In this document: piece after piece, positions 59,949-64,000 of the stretch | How the letters are laid out: each line of letters begins with the position of its first letter | Position numbering within the stretch: the stretch's first letter is position 1 | NCBI GenBank assembly: GCA_005281725.1 | Contig: SSBO01000003.1 | Coordinates: forward strand, 1,511,396-1,575,395 | DNA: 64,000 nt | Direction: 5' to 3' | From: Wuchereria bancrofti | Taxonomy: Eukaryota > Nematoda > Chromadorea > Rhabditida > Onchocercidae | Notes under the pieces: model-generated | Told to the model about the DNA's origin: nothing | Database searches by the model: none | Seen by the model: the letters and a program-made list of their open reading frames with translations, nothing else | Position numbers and translations under genes: made by a program

Positions 59949-62900
59949 ATGAATAAAAATCGAAAATGTTACCTTTTTTTTTTTAGAGCTTTAAGCCTGT
60001 CCAGTTCAAAGATAGATCGATTGCATCCACAATGGTCCTGTCGGCATCTGTATGGACTTACTCGCAAACAGGTCATACTCAAAATTCTTCAAAATTGAAA
60101 AATTGAATATTATGAAATTTGAGATTTTACCAGATAAGAAATCCGTCGAATACTGAGATTTTACCAGATAAGAAATCCGTCGAACAACCGATTTTTCAGC
60201 TTGATTCAAAAGCTAGACTTTTAAAGAAGATTTACTTTTGGTGTATGATACTAGACTGTTACTTCACTTTCAATCATTTATTCAAAAATTCAAATATGAT
60301 TCATCGTGATATCCTTATCCTTAATTTGCAACAATGATACAAGAATAGCAAATCATTGTAATATCGTAATAATATGAAATAATTGACCTTTGCAATGAGC
60401 CATATACTTTTATGATAATTATTTTGATCTCAGTTATCGATAACAAAGTCGTAAATGTTTGTGACGATGAATATTACAGTTAAGGTTTTGTCGACGCAAT
60501 ATCGAACAGATGGATAGCATAAGAGCTGGTGCCCAATTGGCATATTCCGAATGTCAGTATCAGTTCCAGCAGAGAAGGTTTATCTGCCACAGCTAATATT
60601 ACAATCTTCAAATACTGTTGTGTTTACAGAAATGAGAGAAATTAATTGATAAGCTTACTGATAATCATTGTTAATTGTTGGAAATAATTCCGCTTTTTTT
60701 ATTGCTGACGAATTATTAATTTTTAATTCAAGCATAAAAAAATCGTCAGTTAAAGATGTTTGAAATGAACTTGAAATAATAAATAACATATAAATAAAAT
60801 TAAATCCGGGAATTAAATTAAAATACTAAGACACTGATCAATTAAACTTTTTTCTTTTTTTCAAAAAAGTTTCAGAACTTTCGATTCTTTAGTTTATAAT
60901 TTTTATCCCCAGAATTAAGTTCAATTTTTCAAATTTCATTTCAAGAAAATATTCGGACTTAGAAATTGTTTCATATATTTCTTAGATGGAATTGCTCGTT
61001 AATCAATCCAAATACAAAGGAAGTTTATGGTGAAATGATCTTAAATCGTGGTACTCGGGAAGCTGCCTTTGTTCACGCTATTTCTTCCGCCGGAATTGCT
61101 TATCGAATCACAAGGTCTGTTATGTAAGAAATATTCAATTGAATGATTATTTTGCTTGAATTCATGTTCAGAACAAAACTGTACTACAGAGACTGTTCCA
61201 AGGGACTTATCGATAAATGTGGCTGTGATTTGAGTGCTTTGAAAAGAACGGATCAGTTTAACTGGAATGGATGCTCGGATAATGTTCGATACGGTGTTGC
61301 TGTATCGAGAGCTTTTGCTGATGCTGCTGAGAGAGGCAAAAATCAAACTCTCGAGCGGAAAATCATGAATTTGCATAACAACAACGCTGGAAGACAGGTA
61401 AACAAACAAACAAACTTTCAGAACATTTTGTTCCTTTCATCAGAAGAAATATCAATTAATAGTTAAGCTGAATATTAGTCAGATTATATTCTCCCTCTTT
61501 CTCTCTCTCTCTCTCTCCCTACCCATTTCTCTGTCTTTTATTCATTTTTCTACAACAGGTATTGGAGTTGAACACCCGGAAGCAGTGCAAATGCCATGGC
61601 TTAAGCGGTTCCTGCGAAATGAAAACGTGTTGGAAATCAATGCCAACATTTAGGTAAATCTTTTCATATCCATATTGGGACAGTTTTAACTTTTTTTTAA
61701 ATCCAAATGACATAGTCAGTGGGAATAGTTGCACTGACAGATGCTTGCTGGTATTTTTCCGAATTCAGAGTTTATTGAAGATCCAAAGATTAATAAGTCT
61801 CTTCCCCTCTCGTCAACATTTTGAGGGTTTGGGAAGAGACGTGAAGTTCTTTGAATTGTTTTTTTTTTTAAGGATTAAAAAACAAAGCTTGATTTAGCAT
61901 TGATATCACGAAATTTCAACATTTTTGGCTATTTGTTTACTAAAAAAAATATTAATATGAAATCAAGGAACAGTCATAGCTCTAGACAATTATTTCATAG
62001 GGAAGTTGGAAAGATAATCAAAGACAAGTTTGACGGTGCAACAGAGGTAGCAATCGTCGAAGAAGACAGTAAACCGATAATGGTTCGCAAAAATGTGAAT
62101 TTCAGAAGACATACTAAAGCTGATCTCGTAAGCTACACTTTTCTGTTATATTTGTTAAGCTTAAATAATTACTGAAATAATTTCTCATAAAGTACGTAGA
62201 TTTCTATGGCATTTCCGAACTTAGTAGCAAATAAATTTTAATTAAGTAGATTTAATAATTATCACAAATGAATTGCACTTTTTGTAAGCTTAGAAAAAAA
62301 AGTTACAAATTATGATTCTTTTGCTTTTTACACAATAAATAAAATAATGTATGCAGTGGCAATGTCATTATTATTATTAATTATTATTATTAATTACTAT
62401 TATTTATTACTATCAACTTATTATTAATAACAATTACTGTTATATTATTCACTACTCTTTATTCTTTATTCATTATTCATTAGTCTTTGTTCTTTATTTC
62501 TTGCTCTTTATTTTTCATTCTTAATTCCTTATTCTTTACTTCTGTTCTTACTTTTTTTTTTCACTAGTATCCTTACCATTGCTATTTTTTGTTATTATTA
62601 CTATCATGTGAAGGTTTATCTGGAGTCGTCTCCCGATTATTGCGAGCCGGAACCGGAATATGGTATTTTGGGAACGCATGGCCGCCTCTGTAATGTTTCG
62701 TCGCACGGAATCGATGGATGTGACCTGGTAATTTAGAAACTTTTTTTTAATTTCTGATTATTATGAGGTGTATTTTACCTTAATGACAAATTTTTTAACT
62801 TATTATTAATTTAAGATTTCATACCATTTAAGATTTGTTATTTCTGTTTTCTTTTTCGTCTACTATAAAGTTTTCTGTTGTTTTTACCTACTAATTACTA

Positions 62901-63079
62901 TTACTCATATATTCATTTACAACAAAATTTTACTCCTTCAATTTTAGATGTGTTGCTATCGTGGATTCGATACGCGGGTGCGTAAAGTAATGGATCGGTG
63001 CAATTGTAAATTTCATTATTGCTGTCGAGTGATTTGTCAACCGTGTGAAAAAGTCATTGAGGAACATATTTGCAAATGA
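59949..63079 (+). CDS. cwn-1: Wnt ligand, WNT4/CWN-1 class
   Basis: Secreted lipid-modified signal, 341 aa, the usual Wnt length. Exons: 59949-60071, 60480-60577, 60986-61114, 61190-61397, 61559-61653, 62001-62127, 62614-62727, 62948-63079. Motifs in order: [113 protein letters not shown] (about 196-211; contains the serine that Porcupine acylates), [51 protein letters not shown] and a terminal C-x2-C...HICK. MNLHNN and [11 protein letters not shown] point to WNT4; CWN-1 is the nematode member I associate with it. The N-terminus is the weak point: ATG 59949 gives [12 protein letters not shown], a modest signal peptide, but a TTTTAG at 59986 could be an acceptor for an upstream exon. AATAAA near 63450 is a possible poly(A) signal. 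Confidence 0.93.
60121..60184 (+). repeat. 30-bp perfect tandem duplication in Wnt intron 1
   Basis: GAGATTTTACCAGATAAGAA plus ten bases at 60121-60150, repeated exactly at 60155-60184 with a 4-nt spacer (TACT), 50 bp after the first donor. Confidence 0.97.
62362..62560 (+). repeat. Low-complexity TTA/TTC tract in a Wnt intron
   Basis: ATT/TTA triplets grade into CTTTATT-type pyrimidine-rich units across about 200 bp of the intron before exon 7. Confidence 0.85.
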
Positions 63080-64000
63080 TAAATATCTAATGTTTGTTTA
63101 TTTACTGTGTCTGTTGTTTTGATAATTCTTTATTGATAGGAGCTTTTTAGTAAGATACTATTTGCAACTTTTGGCAAAACGTTGATAATTTGTTTTATTA
63201 TAAAATATCGAGCCAAGCCTATCTTGCAACGATACATTTGGAGTTTTAGAACATTTAATTGTTACGCTGTTATATTTTGAGACAATTTCGACTAAGTTAA
63301 GTTTCTTCGAAACTGATCATCCGAGTTATTTTTATTGAAATATACTTTATTACTACTTTTTTCATTTGCATCTATTCCACATTCCTACTGTGATGAAAAA
63401 TTTGTGATAAGTTAATTAATGAGAACTGCCGGTAAAACATCCGAGTTCAAATAAAATTTAGCTTTTACAGAAATTAATAAAATTCAAACAGTCCACTCTC
63501 TCACTCTTCTTGGTCTTCTTCTCCTTCGCTTCTGAATTTTTGAAATTCGGAATTTTTTTTCAATATAAAAAAATATACTCATACTCGAAAGTTCAAAGAC
63601 AAAGGTTGCAAAATATTTTCACATTTAGAAAAACGCTTTTGATTATAAGTAATTTAGTTTTTACCGCCGCAATTGATTAAATTTTTTAGGATTGCAATGA
63701 AGAGGAAATTTAACACCCAGATATATCTTTAAAATATGTAAATTATTAAACAACCGAATTACACTATCAAATCGAAAATGATGAAGTTAAATTAAAGATG
63801 AACTTTTTAAGCTTATGAAATTGAAAGTTTAAATTTAACATTTTGCTTTATTTAGCAAAAAGTATCGGTTTTATTGTGATAAACTTTTGGAATAAATTAC
63901 TTTCCCTGTGATCAGAAATATTTAAAATTCTAAATAAGAGGTATATTTGCATTAATATCTTCATTGCGGGCGTCTCCATGATTAATTGTACACTTTTGCA
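63080..64000. other. 3' flank of the Wnt gene
   Basis: AT-rich; AATAAA at about 63450. No further gene seen before the window ends. Confidence 0.6.

Overview
This window looks like nuclear DNA of a nematode, most likely a filarial or related clade III parasite. The DNA is very AT-rich. The genes are broken into many exons of about 35-270 bp, with TTTCAG-type acceptors and usually GTAAGT-type donors. The gene set includes a supplementary nuclear receptor, a Wnt closest to WNT4/CWN-1, CCR4-NOT subunit NOT2, a zona-pellucida/cuticlin-type protein and a Ly6 protein. The species call is inference; nothing in the sequence names it. All exon models were assembled by hand from splice signals and phase, and every joined exon keeps frame.

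Layout: (1) 1-4572, + strand, a nuclear hormone receptor whose 5' end lies outside the window, with a decayed mariner transposon in its second intron. (2) 4573-18697, about 14 kb without a recognisable gene, holding a 240-bp dispersed duplication, microsatellites, perfect palindromes and one possible small structured RNA. (3) 18698-24156, + strand, a three-finger GLI/AEBP2-like C2H2 protein with a decayed extra copy of its first zinc-finger exon in the preceding intron. (4) 26169-34971, - strand, two tandem NOT2 genes: a canonical ntl-2/CNOT2 (30844-34971) and a divergent paralog (26169-29090) whose N-terminus has become a coding minisatellite. (5) 38101-47681, + strand, a type II membrane coiled-coil protein (Golgi GOLM-like); its 4.4-kb intron contains an antisense forkhead gene (41573-43763). 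(6) 48119-49260, - strand, a secreted protein with only the C-terminal half of a ZP domain. (7) 53953-54772, - strand, a GPI-anchored ten-cysteine Ly6-type protein. (8) 59949-63079, + strand, a complete or nearly complete Wnt.

There is no sign of an operon: neighbouring genes are spaced by 0.4-14 kb and differ in strand. The genes are a mix of regulators (nuclear receptor, zinc finger, forkhead, Wnt), mRNA decay machinery (NOT2) and secretory or surface proteins. I see no tRNA, rRNA, CRISPR or bacterial insertion. The most noteworthy items are the NOT2 tandem duplication with its nested 21/42-bp coding repeat, the decayed zinc-finger exon, the ZP-C-only protein, the mariner fossil and the high share of GC-AG introns (3 of about 51).
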